From the NCBI GenBank assembly GCA_044359955.1, contig JBIKLF010000011.1, positions 1 to 64,000 on the forward strand: a stretch of 64,000 bases of DNA, given 5' to 3'. Source of the stretch: JACTMZ01 sp044359955. GTDB lineage: Bacteria; Verrucomicrobiota; Verrucomicrobiia; Chthoniobacterales; JACTMZ01. This document shows, piece after piece, positions 9,343-17,702 of this stretch (its first letter is position 1; each line of letters starts with the position of its first letter). A program made the position numbers and the translations under genes. Below the pieces are notes generated by a model that was not told the DNA's origin, searched no databases, and saw only the letters and a list, made by a program, of their open reading frames with translations.

Positions 9343-10931
9343 ACGATCCGGTGCAGTTGGTGTGGTTCAAGCGTGATCTGCGCGTGGACGATCACCGTCC
9401 GCTGGCCGAGGCGGCGCAGCGCGGCCCGGTGCTGGGCCTCTACGTTTACGAACCGGAGTTGCATGGCAGTGCGGAGTTCACCGCGGCGCATCTTGTCTTT
9501 CTGCAGGAATCGCTGGTTTCTTTGGAGCGCTCGCTGCGGGAACTGGGCGGCACGCTGGTGATCCGGCGCGGGCGGGTGGCCGAGGTGCTTCACGCGTTGC
9601 AGCGGGAGACGTCGTTTGTTTCGCTTTGGTCCCACGAGGAAGCGGGCAGTGACCTCACTTACCGGCGCGATCGCGAGGTGGCAGCGTGGTGCCGCGAGCA
9701 AGGTGTCCTCTGGCATGAATTCCGGCAGGACGGCGTGGTGCGGCGTCTCGCTTCGCGCAACGGCTGGTCGCGGCACTGGGAGGAATTCATGCGCCAACCC
9801 GTCGTCCCGCGGCCGTCTCTGCGCGGTGTGCATGGTGCGCGGAGCGACGCTTCGCCCACGCTGGCCGATCTGGGTGCGCCACCTTCCGACAAGCCTGAAG
9901 CGCAAAAAGGCGGGGAGGACGAGGCTTCCAGCACGCTGGCGTCCTTTTTATCCGGACGCGGGGTGAATTATCGCGCGGCTATGTCAAGTCCGGTCACCGG
10001 ATGGAACGGGTGTTCGCGCCTGAGTCCTTATCTGGCGTTCGGTTGCATCTCGTTGCGCACTGTGAACGGACGGCTGGCCGCGCGGCGCAGCGAATTGCGG
10101 GCGGCCATAGCCGCCGGGGCGCCGGTCGATCGCCGCTGGTTCGGATCATTGCAGAGTTTCGGGTCGCGTTTGCGCTGGCACTGTCACTTCATGCAGAAGC
10201 TCGAGGACGAGTCGCGCATCGAGTTCGGCAATTTCGTGCGGGCTTATGACGGATTGCGGGAGGAATTCACCGTGAGCGCTGAAGGTCGCCGCCGTTTCGA
10301 GGCGTGGACGGAAGGGCTCACCGGGTACCCGATGGTCGATGCCTGCATCCGCTGCGTGAAAGCCACCGGCTGGCTCAACTTCCGCATGCGCGCCATGCTG
10401 GCGAGCTTTTCCGCGTATCATCTCTGGTTGCACTGGCGCGAACCCGCGGTCTGGTTGGGCTCGCACTTCCTGGACTTCGAACCGGGAATCCACTTCAGCC
10501 AGTTCCAAATGCAAAGCGGCACGAGCGGCATCAATACGGTGCGCATATATTCCCCCGCCAAGCAGGCGGTCGAGCAGGATCCCGCAGGCGAGTTCATCCG
10601 CCGATGGGTGCCGGAACTGCGCGCCGTTCCCGTATCGTGGCTCTCCCGGCCCGAGCAAATGCCCGCGGAACTGCAGAGTCGTTGCGGATACCTCATCGGA
10701 CGCGACTATCCCGCGCCGATCGTCGAGCATGCCGCGGCAGTGAAAGAAGCGCGCGACCGCATCGCCGCGATCCGCCGCCGGAGCGGAACGCGCACGGAGG
10801 CAAAGGCGGTTTTTGTCCGTCACGGCAGCCGAAAAAAGTCAGCCACAGGTCGTGATCGCAAAAACCGGCAGCCGATTTTGCCCGGGTTGGATGCAGCGAT
10901 GGAAGCGGCGGCCACGAGCGAACGAGGATAA
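9339..10931 (+). CDS. Cryptochrome/deoxyribodipyrimidine photolyase family protein
   Basis: A 530-residue flavoprotein expected to repair UV-induced pyrimidine dimers in DNA using blue light. The N-terminal alpha/beta antenna domain begins LVWFKRDLRVDDHRPLAEAA. The FAD-binding helical domain covers about residues 200-500, with LSPYLAFGCISLR, the WLNFRMRAMLASF motif and a DFEPGIHFSQFQMQSGTSG stretch near the flavin. It resembles the bacterial FAD-binding cryptochrome-like branch more than class I PhrB, and cryptochrome function cannot be excluded. The start was chosen at the ATGA overlap with the DUF2256 gene. The C-terminal 60 residues are basic and poorly conserved. Confidence 0.88.
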   Translation: MNDPVQLVWFKRDLRVDDHRPLAEAAQRGPVLGLYVYEPELHGSAEFTAAHLVFLQESLVSLERSLRELGGTLVIRRGRVAEVLHALQRETSFVSLWSHEEAGSDLTYRRDREVAAWCREQGVLWHEFRQDGVVRRLASRNGWSRHWEEFMRQPVVPRPSLRGVHGARSDASPTLADLGAPPSDKPEAQKGGEDEASSTLASFLSGRGVNYRAAMSSPVTGWNGCSRLSPYLAFGCISLRTVNGRLAARRSELRAAIAAGAPVDRRWFGSLQSFGSRLRWHCHFMQKLEDESRIEFGNFVRAYDGLREEFTVSAEGRRRFEAWTEGLTGYPMVDACIRCVKATGWLNFRMRAMLASFSAYHLWLHWREPAVWLGSHFLDFEPGIHFSQFQMQSGTSGINTVRIYSPAKQAVEQDPAGEFIRRWVPELRAVPVSWLSRPEQMPAELQSRCGYLIGRDYPAPIVEHAAAVKEARDRIAAIRRRSGTRTEAKAVFVRHGSRKKSATGRDRKNRQPILPGLDAAMEAAATSERG

Positions 10932-11020
10932 GCGCAGAAGCTGAACACCGATGCGACTGACTTAGAGCGGTTTAAGTTTTTCTGTAGCCGCAGCACGGTG
11001 TGCCGCGAACCCATGGATTC

Positions 11021-11076
11021 GTCGGCGGGGACGCCGACGCTACAGCTAGATGTAGCGGCGACGTCCTCGCCGTCGG
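11021..11076. repeat. REP-like palindromic repeat
   Basis: An inverted pair: GACGCTACAG around 11036-11045 faces TGTAGCGGCGACGTC around 11051-11065. It belongs to the same family as the repeats at 1-58 and around the RAYT gene. It lies in the 220-base gap between the two photolyase-related genes; nothing else is evident in that gap. Confidence 0.65.
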
Positions 11077-11152
11077 TGCCTCTTTATTTCTCTGGCCACC
11101 ATCCGTGAGATCCGTGACATTCCTGGCCGCGCCGAATGTTTCCCGCTTAGTC

Positions 11153-12340
11153 ATGACAGACGTTATGCAAACGATGGAAACTTTCCCCTCCACCCGGCCA
11201 GCCGCGTTGCAGCGGCTCGAGGAGTTTGTGCGCACAGGCGCGGCGGATTATGCGCGCACGCGGAATTTCGTGAAGGCCGGAAACAGCAATGTCTCACGTC
11301 TCTCGGCGGCATTGCGGCACCGTTTGATCTCGGAGGAGGAAGTGTTGGCCGCAGTGCTGGCCGTGCACCGTTTTCCCGCGGTGGAGAAATTCGTGCAAGA
11401 AGTGGTCTGGCGCACTTACTGGAAAGGTTGGCTGGAACTGCATCCCGGGGTGTGGATGGACTACCTGCGCCTCGCCGCGGAACCGGCACCGGAGATTCCG
11501 GAGGATGGGACCATGAGTGTTTTCGCCGAAGAATTGCGAACCACCGGTTACCTGCACAACCACGCCCGCATGTGGTGGGCCGCTTGGTGGTGTCATCAGC
11601 AAGGCCTGCCCTGGGCCGCGGGCGCTCGTTTCTTTTTCGACCATCTGCTCGATGCCGATGCCGCGAGCAACACGCTCGGCTGGCGTTGGGTGGCCGGACT
11701 GCAAACGCCCGGCAAAGCCTATCTCGCGCGCCGTGAGAACATGGCGAAGTATTGGGAAGATCACGGTTCCCTCGATGCCATCGATGACAGCGCACACGCA
11801 CGGATTCCCGCCGAGACGGCCGACCGTTCGCGCGTGGCCATGCCGGATTATGCGGAAACGCCGCCGCCGCTCGGCGGCCCGGCGCTCCTTCTCGGCCACG
11901 CCGACGATTTGTCGATCGAAACGACTCCGCTCGGCGGCCTGCGGCCGGCAGCTATCGCCCTGATCGATCAACCCGGCGAAAGTGACGGCGAAGCCAAGCG
12001 GGCATGGCGTCGGAGCGCCATGGACGATGCAGCTACCCGCTGGTCGCAACACTATGAATGTCCCGTCGCGCGTTTGGCGCGCTGGGATGGAGTGTGCACT
12101 TGGGCGGCTCGGGCCGGGGGTGGTCATGTCATATTGATGGCACCCTTCGTCGGACCCGATGCCGATGCATGGGGTTCGGAGCGGCGCGCACTGCAGGAGG
12201 CTGGCGTCGAAGTCACCGAATGCCGCCGCACTTGGGATCAGCGCCTGTTTCCCGCCGCCCGGGCCGGATTTTTTCCCTTCTGGCACAAGGCCAGGCCGCT
12301 TTTGTCGAAGCGACTACCCTTGGCCAAAACCGCGGCCTGA
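11153..12340 (+). CDS. Photolyase-like FAD-binding protein, FAD domain first
   Basis: About 395 residues from the ATG at 11153; a GTG at 11000 would run through a repeat and is rejected. Residues about 15-240 match the helical FAD-binding domain of photolyases: YARTRNFVKAGNSNVSRLS, then EKFVQEVVWRTYWKGWLE, GYLHNHARMWWAAWW, and DADAASNTLGWRWVAGLQT, the flavin-binding loop. No antenna domain precedes it. Instead about 150 residues with an alpha/beta look follow (VILMAPFVGPDADAW, ending AGFFPFWHKARPLL). Such FAD-first proteins commonly accompany DUF2256 and photolyase genes. Substrate or sensory role is unknown. Confidence 0.8.
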   Translation: MTDVMQTMETFPSTRPAALQRLEEFVRTGAADYARTRNFVKAGNSNVSRLSAALRHRLISEEEVLAAVLAVHRFPAVEKFVQEVVWRTYWKGWLELHPGVWMDYLRLAAEPAPEIPEDGTMSVFAEELRTTGYLHNHARMWWAAWWCHQQGLPWAAGARFFFDHLLDADAASNTLGWRWVAGLQTPGKAYLARRENMAKYWEDHGSLDAIDDSAHARIPAETADRSRVAMPDYAETPPPLGGPALLLGHADDLSIETTPLGGLRPAAIALIDQPGESDGEAKRAWRRSAMDDAATRWSQHYECPVARLARWDGVCTWAARAGGGHVILMAPFVGPDADAWGSERRALQEAGVEVTECRRTWDQRLFPAARAGFFPFWHKARPLLSKRLPLAKTAA

Positions 12341-12487
12341 CGGTCCTCGTGGTCCGGAAATTTCCCCGCAGACGTGTGGTCGACGCAGAGGTCTATTACA
12401 GAGACACGGAGAACGACGAGATTCCGCTCACTGTCTATCGGCTTCCAATGGAAGGCGGCATTGAGTTCCGCTTGAACGTATAGCTCC

Positions 12488-12557
12488 TTGTAGCGTTGCC
12501 GTCCCCGGCAACGGCCGTTATCGACAACGACCGGCGGCGAGGACGCCGCCGCTACAG
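12488..12557. repeat. REP-like palindromic repeat pair
   Basis: TTGTAGCGTTGCCGTCCCCG at the left faces GAGGACGCCGCCGCTACAG at the right. This is the same family as the other TGTAGCGGCG repeats. It lies between the photolyase-like gene and the convergent aminotransferase gene. The 140 bases before it (12341-12480) hold an open frame without start that is not supported as a gene. Confidence 0.65.
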
Positions 12558-12615
12558 TTCGGACTCGTCACATGTCACACGTAACTCGTCACAACGGCGC
12601 GGCTTCGCCGCGCCG

Positions 12616-13779
12616 TCAGATCGTGCGGCAGAACTGCTCGATGCGGTCGAGGCCCGTCTTGATCGTCTCGAGATCGGTCGCGTAGCTCAGGCGCACCGTT
12701 TTGTCGTCGCCGAAGGCGATGCCCGGGACCACGGCGACCTCGGCCTTGCTGAGCAGACGGTCGGCGAAGTTGGTCGAACTCAGTCCGAATTTCGAGATGT
12801 CGGCCAGCATGTAAAACGCACCGAGCGGTTTGACCGTCGTGACATTCGGGATGGCGGCGAGGCGCTCGAACATGTATTCGCGGCGCACATTGAATTCGTC
12901 GCGCATGTCGGTCACACACTGCTGTGATCCTTTGAGCGCGGCGACCGCGCCTTTTTGTGCGAAGGAATTCGGGCCGGATGTGCTGTGGCTTTGCAGCGAA
13001 TCAATGACCTTGGCGATGTGGTCGGGCGCACCAAGGTAACCAAGGCGCCAACCGGTCATCGCGTAAGCTTTGCTGAAGCCGTTGATCGTGATGGTCAGGT
13101 CGTAGGCTTCCTTGGAAAGCGAGGCGACGCTGACATGGCTGGCGTCATCATAGATGAGCTTCTCATAGATTTCGTCGGAGAGGATGAAAATGTCCTCGGT
13201 CAAAGCCACTTCGACCAGCGCCTCGAGCTCCTCGCGGGTGTAGACCGAACCGGTCGGATTACCCGGGCTGTTCAAGATGACCATCTTGGTCCGCGGGGTC
13301 ATCGCATTCTCGAATTCCTCGGCGGTCATCTTGTAGGAATTCGACGCCTTGGTCTGGACGATGACCGGCTCGGCCCCGACCAGCTTGACCATGTCGGGAT
13401 AACTCAGCCAATACGGCGCAGGAATGATCACTTCGTCACCCGGTTCGCAGCAGGCGAGGATCGCGTTGTAGCAGGACTGCTTGGCGCCATTGCTCACGAC
13501 GACTTGGCTCGGCTTGTAATCAATACCGTTGTCCTTGGAGAACTTTTCGCTGATCGCCGTGCGCAACTCGGGAAGCCCGGCACTCGGGGTGTATTTGGTA
13601 AATCCTTCCTGCAGCGCCTTGATCGCCGCCTCTTTGATGTGCTCCGGCGTGTCGAAGTCGGGTTCGCCCGCACCGAATCCGCAGACGTCGATGCCCTCGG
13701 CGCGCATGGCCTTGGCTTTGCTGTCGATGGCGAGGGTGAGGGAAGGGGTGAGTTGGGCGGCGTTTGAAGAGAGATCCAT
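12616..13779 (-). CDS. Aspartate/aromatic aminotransferase, class I
   Basis: A 387-residue pyridoxal-phosphate enzyme of fold type I, probably aspartate aminotransferase type Ib. Visible marks are the substrate loop FGAGEPDFDTPEHIKEAA, the cofactor-contacting NSPGNPTG near residue 170, SDEIYEKLIYD near 201, the Schiff-base Lys237 in NGFSKAYAMTGWR, and the C-terminal Arg in VRLSYATD that binds the alpha-carboxylate. It would interconvert aspartate and oxaloacetate with glutamate and 2-oxoglutarate. Substrate within the family is not certain. The next gene upstream on the same strand encodes the NDK-like protein, 36 bases away. Confidence 0.9.
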   Translation of the reverse strand: MDLSSNAAQLTPSLTLAIDSKAKAMRAEGIDVCGFGAGEPDFDTPEHIKEAAIKALQEGFTKYTPSAGLPELRTAISEKFSKDNGIDYKPSQVVVSNGAKQSCYNAILACCEPGDEVIIPAPYWLSYPDMVKLVGAEPVIVQTKASNSYKMTAEEFENAMTPRTKMVILNSPGNPTGSVYTREELEALVEVALTEDIFILSDEIYEKLIYDDASHVSVASLSKEAYDLTITINGFSKAYAMTGWRLGYLGAPDHIAKVIDSLQSHSTSGPNSFAQKGAVAALKGSQQCVTDMRDEFNVRREYMFERLAAIPNVTTVKPLGAFYMLADISKFGLSSTNFADRLLSKAEVAVVPGIAFGDDKTVRLSYATDLETIKTGLDRIEQFCRTI

Positions 13780-13815
13780 AAATGTGTTTCGGGATAAAAA
13801 GTTGAACCGAACAGC

Positions 13816-14697
13816 CTACGCTGCGGTGGCCACGGATTCAACGAATCCTTTCAAAGAGTTGTCCGCCACCTGCACAATACCGATCTCGCGCGCGGCATTT
13901 TCCGGCGCATCGGAGGCGTGCGCCGCATTGACCATGATGCTGGTGCCGAATTCCTTGCGAATGGTTCCCGGGGGCGCCTTGGCCGGATCGGTCGGACCCA
14001 ACACGGTGCGGATCTGGCCGATGGCGTCCGGCCCCTCGAAGACCAAGGCGAGGATTTTGCGGGTTCCGGGACGGGCATAATCATGTTCCGGGACGGCCGA
14101 CGGCCGCGAACCCGCCATGAATTCGACGATACTCTCCCAATGGTCGCGTCCCTTTTCCGGGCCGAACCTTTCGGTGAGCGCGTCGAGCACCGGACCGTAA
14201 AAATCCATGCCCTGCGCCACCGACATGTGATGGATCTTGAGCGCGACCGGAACCAGGCCGGTGCGGGCGAAGACGTCGATCACGGCGCCCGGACGCGTGC
14301 CGGGGAAGTCGAAATTGTCCGGCTTGACCAGGACAAGCGAGCGCTGGGCCCCCGCTGCAACCGGCAACGACAAGGCGTCGCTTGTTGACGCGGCAAACTT
14401 TTGCAGATCCGCGACGACATCGGCGCCGGGCTTCGCGGCCGAGAGCATCCCCTCGCCCAGCATCGCGGCGAGTGAGCCCGCGTCGCGGACCGAACCAACG
14501 GCCGAGGACAATTTCGCCGCCGCATCTTCCCCGCGAAAGACGAGCAAGGCAGCCCGGCCCTCCGGTTCCTCGACCAGTCCCGCCCAAACAATTTCCAGCC
14601 CGCCCGTGCGCGCCACCGCACCCGATAAAGTCCAACCGAGCCATCCGCGCCGCAGCGCCTCGGGCGAGACCAACAACCATGAGAGATGAAGTTTCAT
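13816..14697 (-). CDS. Nucleoside diphosphate kinase-like protein with two NDK domains
   Basis: A 293-residue protein, about twice the usual NDK length. The second half (about residues 118-280) is a normal NDK domain: RSLVLVKPDNF start, GPTDPAKAPPGTIRKEFG, and the phosphoryl-accepting His260 in VNAAHASDAPENA. The first half repeats the same pattern in weaker form: SWLLVSPEALRRGWLGWTLS, then ALLVFRGEDAAAKLSSAVGS, and LSAAKPGADVVADLQ where His should be. This indicates a tandem duplication whose first copy has lost its active-site His. The active half should transfer the gamma phosphate between nucleotides. Confidence 0.8.
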   Translation of the reverse strand: MKLHLSWLLVSPEALRRGWLGWTLSGAVARTGGLEIVWAGLVEEPEGRAALLVFRGEDAAAKLSSAVGSVRDAGSLAAMLGEGMLSAAKPGADVVADLQKFAASTSDALSLPVAAGAQRSLVLVKPDNFDFPGTRPGAVIDVFARTGLVPVALKIHHMSVAQGMDFYGPVLDALTERFGPEKGRDHWESIVEFMAGSRPSAVPEHDYARPGTRKILALVFEGPDAIGQIRTVLGPTDPAKAPPGTIRKEFGTSIMVNAAHASDAPENAAREIGIVQVADNSLKGFVESVATAA

Positions 14698-14836
14698 AAA
14701 TTTAAGCCGCTGCGCAAAACAGCTGATACAACCTAGGGAGAACGAGAGTCAGCAGCAAGGAACAACGCGGATTTCGTGCAAACTATTAGCAGAACTTATT
14801 CTTGCCTGGCCTGCACCGAAGGATGATCATCAAGCC

Positions 14837-15253
14837 ATGCTGCAGCGAATTGATCACCTTGGAATCGCGGTGCATTCGCTGGAAGATGCGATCCCTTACT
14901 ATGAGAAGGCTCTCGGCTTGAAGTGCGACCACGTAGAGGAAGTCCCCGACCAGAAAGTGCGCACCGCTTTTTTCCACGTCGGTGAAACCCATCTGGAACT
15001 CCTCGAGCCGACCTCACCCGAAAGTCCCGTCGCCAAGTTCCTCGAAAAGAATCCCCACGGCGGCGTCCACCACGTGGCTTTCGCGACGGACAATATCGAA
15101 GACCAACTCGCGCAGGCCAAAAACGCCGGTTGCCAGCTCATCCACGAAAAACCTTTCGCAGGCGCGGCCAACAAACTCGTCGCCTTCCTCCATCCGAAAT
15201 CGACCCAGGGCGTGCTCACGGAATTCTGCGCCCCGCTCGAGGCGCAGCACTAG
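14837..15253 (+). CDS. mce: Methylmalonyl-CoA epimerase
   Basis: A 138-residue vicinal-oxygen-chelate protein. The metal-binding residues are visible in IDHLGIAVHSLEDA (His), ETHLELLEP (Glu), GGVHHVAFAT (His) and VLTEFCAP (Glu). It converts (R)- to (S)-methylmalonyl-CoA or back, linking methylmalonyl-CoA mutase to the carboxyltransferase. It is the first gene of a five-gene decarboxylase operon, with the carboxyltransferase gene 7 bases downstream, so its role here is almost certainly methylmalonyl-CoA handling. No mutase gene is in the window. Confidence 0.95.
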   Translation: MLQRIDHLGIAVHSLEDAIPYYEKALGLKCDHVEEVPDQKVRTAFFHVGETHLELLEPTSPESPVAKFLEKNPHGGVHHVAFATDNIEDQLAQAKNAGCQLIHEKPFAGAANKLVAFLHPKSTQGVLTEFCAPLEAQH

Positions 15254-15260
15254 GTCCCGC

Positions 15261-16814
15261 ATGCCAATCGACGAAAAACTTCTCCACCTCCTCGACGAAC
15301 ACCGCGCCAACGCACTGGTCAGCGGCGCGCCGGCCAAAGTCGAGGAACGCCACGACAGGGGCCTTCTCACCGCCCGCGAACGCGTCGACGCCCTCTTTCA
15401 ACCCGGCTCCTTCCAGGAATTCGGGATGTTCGCCGAGCATCAGTGCACGAACTTCGGTATGCAGGACAAAAAACTGCCGGCCGATGGCGTCATCACCGGG
15501 GTCGGACTGATGGAAGGGCGCCCCGTGGCCTCCTTCAGCCAGGACTTCCTCGTCGCGGGCGGATCACTCGGACGGGTCCACGCGCAGAAAATTTGCGACC
15601 TCATGGACTACGCCCAGCGCGCTGGCGTTCCCATCGTCGCCTTCAACGATTCCGGCGGCGCCCGCATCCAGGAGGGCGTTCTCTCACTTGCCGGTTACGG
15701 ACAAGTCTTCTTCCGCAATGTCCTTCTTTCCGGCGTCGTCCCGCAGATCGCCGTGATTGCCGGACCCTGCGCCGGCGGTGCGGCTTATTCACCGGCGCTG
15801 ATGGATTTCATCATCATGACGAAAACCGGTGCGAGCATGTTCATCTGCGGACCGGAAGTGATCAAAGCCGCCACCGGCCAGGTCACCACGGTCGAAGAAA
15901 TCGGCAGTGCCGCCGCCCACGCCACGGTCAGCGGCAACGTCCACTTCGTGGCCAACGACGATGCCCATGCCATCGAAATCGTGCGCAAACTCCTTTCCTA
16001 TCTGCCTTCCAACAATCTCGTCGACCCGCCTCACCGGCCGACGCCTGAACTGGATCTCTCCGACGTGCCCGCCTTCGAGGAAATCATCCCCTCCGATCCG
16101 AAAAAACCATTCGATGTTCTTCAGGTCATCGCGGCCTTGGTCGACGAGGGGGATTTCCTCGAGGTGCACATGGAATGGGCCAAAAGCATCGTGGTCGGCT
16201 TCGCCCGCATTCAGGGCATCGTCACCGGCATCGTGGCCAACCAACCGATGGTCCGCTCCGGCACGCTCGATATTGACAGCTCGGACAAAGCCGCACGCTT
16301 CATCCGCTTCTGCAACCTCTACAGCATTCCCCTCGTCACCCTCGTCGACGTCCCCGGCTTCATGCCCGGCGTCGCGCAGGAGCGCGGCGGTATAATCCGC
16401 CACGGCGCGAAAATGCTCTTCGCCTACGCCGCGTCCACCGTGCCGAAAATCACCGTCATCATGCGCAAAGCTTACGGCGGCGCCTACCTCGCCATGTGCA
16501 GCCGTGACCTCGGGGCCGACATGGTCTTCGCCTGGCCCACCGCCGAAATCGCCGTGATGGGTGCGGAAGGCGCGGTGAAAATCGTCTTCCGCCGCGAGAT
16601 CAAGGAAGCGGCCGACCCGAAGAAAGCCGAGGCCGAACTCGTCCAAAAATACCGCGAGGAATTCGCCTCCCCCTACCAGGCCGCGGCCAACGCGCAAATC
16701 ACCGACGTCATCCGCCCCGCACGCACCCGCGCCGTCGTGGCCATGGCCCTGCGGAACACCCTGTCCAAACGCGAGACACGTCCGCCCAAAAAGCACGGCA
16801 ACATCCCGATGTAA
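15261..16814 (+). CDS. mmdA: Methylmalonyl-CoA decarboxylase alpha subunit (carboxyltransferase)
   Basis: A 517-residue member of the acyl-CoA carboxyltransferase family (also PccB-like). It contains the two crotonase-fold halves: the first with FNDSGGARIQEGV and AGPCAGGAAYSPALMDF forming an oxyanion hole, the second with LVDVPGFMPGVAQERGGIIRHGAK and MRKAYGGAYLAMCS. In this operon, followed by a biotin carrier and two membrane subunits, it moves the carboxyl group of (S)-methylmalonyl-CoA to biotin, giving propionyl-CoA. Outside such a context it would be called propionyl-CoA carboxylase beta. ATG at 15261 is the first start after the epimerase stop. Confidence 0.93.
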   Translation: MPIDEKLLHLLDEHRANALVSGAPAKVEERHDRGLLTARERVDALFQPGSFQEFGMFAEHQCTNFGMQDKKLPADGVITGVGLMEGRPVASFSQDFLVAGGSLGRVHAQKICDLMDYAQRAGVPIVAFNDSGGARIQEGVLSLAGYGQVFFRNVLLSGVVPQIAVIAGPCAGGAAYSPALMDFIIMTKTGASMFICGPEVIKAATGQVTTVEEIGSAAAHATVSGNVHFVANDDAHAIEIVRKLLSYLPSNNLVDPPHRPTPELDLSDVPAFEEIIPSDPKKPFDVLQVIAALVDEGDFLEVHMEWAKSIVVGFARIQGIVTGIVANQPMVRSGTLDIDSSDKAARFIRFCNLYSIPLVTLVDVPGFMPGVAQERGGIIRHGAKMLFAYAASTVPKITVIMRKAYGGAYLAMCSRDLGADMVFAWPTAEIAVMGAEGAVKIVFRREIKEAADPKKAEAELVQKYREEFASPYQAAANAQITDVIRPARTRAVVAMALRNTLSKRETRPPKKHGNIPM

Positions 16815-16817
16815 CCC

Positions 16818-17207
16818 ATGAAAAAACTCCGCGTCACCGTTGATGGCAAACCCTATGATGTCCTGGTCGAAATTATCGACGACGGCAGCGACCCGGCACC
16901 CGCCCGCCCCGCCGTGCACCCGGCCCATGTCGCGTCCGCCCACGTCTCTGCCCCCGCAGTCTCCGCCCCCGCACACCACGGACCCGCCGCGGCGGCTGGT
17001 GATGTCCCCAGCCCGTTGGCCGGCAAGGTTGTCTCCATCGAGGTCAAAATCGGCCAAAAGGTGGAGGCCAACACCCAATTGCTCACGCTCGAAGCGATGA
17101 AAATGAACACCTACGTCTTCGCTCCCGCCGCCGGCACGGTCGGGGAAATTCTCGTCGCCCCGGGTGACGCGGCCGAGGAGGGCCAAGTGCTGGTCAGACT
17201 GTCCTGA
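16818..17207 (+). CDS. mmdC: Methylmalonyl-CoA decarboxylase biotin carrier subunit
   Basis: A 129-residue biotinyl protein. Residues 1-22 form a short beta region, residues 28-62 are a flexible Ala/Pro/His-rich linker, and residues 63-129 are the biotinyl domain with the biotin-accepting Lys95 in LEAMKMNTYV and the preceding SPLAGKVVSIEVKIGQ. The domain shuttles carboxybiotin from the cytoplasmic carboxyltransferase to the membrane beta subunit. It starts 3 bases after the alpha-subunit stop. The biotin ligase encoded at the end of the cluster is its likely modifying enzyme. Confidence 0.95.
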   Translation: MKKLRVTVDGKPYDVLVEIIDDGSDPAPARPAVHPAHVASAHVSAPAVSAPAHHGPAAAAGDVPSPLAGKVVSIEVKIGQKVEANTQLLTLEAMKMNTYVFAPAAGTVGEILVAPGDAAEEGQVLVRLS

Positions 17208-17328
17208 GCATGACGGCCTGCTCCCATCTCTCCCTCCGGGGATACGGGCCTGGCCCCACGCGCACCAGGCCTGTGAAGAAAAAAACTCATCGGCAAGCCG
17301 CCGATGCCACCGACCCCACTCACATCTC

Positions 17329-17700
17329 ATGATGCTCCTTGCCATTTCGCTGCCGGAGCAGCCCACCCTGGCCGACAACCTGCAATACCAACTCACGGGG
17401 CTACTCGTGGTTCTTTTTACCCTCGGCGCGCTCGCCTTGCTCGTCGCCCTGCTCGGCCGGGTGATTTCCGCCTTCGAATCCCGGAGCACCCTAGCCCCTT
17501 CTCCGGTGGCCGCCCCTGCCCCCGCCGCCCCCGAGGCGATTTCCGGCCCCGTCTTCGCCGCCATCGCGGCGGCTGTCTCCACCGCATTGGGTGACCACCG
17601 CTTTGTCATCCGCGGCGTGCAGGCCGTCGATCCGCGGGAAAACCTCGCCTGGGGCGCCGAAGGCCGGCGCAGCATTTACGCGTCGCACCAAGTCCGCTGA
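17329..17700 (+). CDS. mmdD: OadG-like membrane anchor subunit of the decarboxylase
   Basis: A 123-residue protein starting at 17329 (MMLLAISLPEQP). One membrane helix covers about residues 19-45 (YQLTGLLVVLFTLGALALLV), followed by an Ala/Pro-rich linker and a C-terminal segment of about 60 residues (PVFAAIAAAVSTALGDHRFVI). This is the layout of the OadG/MmdD subunits, which hold the soluble carboxyltransferase to the membrane beta subunit. The 121 bases before it contain a GC hairpin but no gene. It is 2 bases from the beta-subunit gene. Confidence 0.82.
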   Translation: MMLLAISLPEQPTLADNLQYQLTGLLVVLFTLGALALLVALLGRVISAFESRSTLAPSPVAAPAPAAPEAISGPVFAAIAAAVSTALGDHRFVIRGVQAVDPRENLAWGAEGRRSIYASHQVR

Positions 17701-17702
17701 CC

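Noticed and set aside
12341..12483. An open frame after the photolyase-like gene ending IPLTVYRLPMEGGIEFRLNV
   Set aside because: It has no start codon of its own and no recognisable family; possibly a gene remnant but not supported.
15789..17675. A 628-codon frame opposite the decarboxylase genes
   Set aside because: It crosses three well-supported genes in antisense and shows only composition-driven Gly/Asp/His-rich text.
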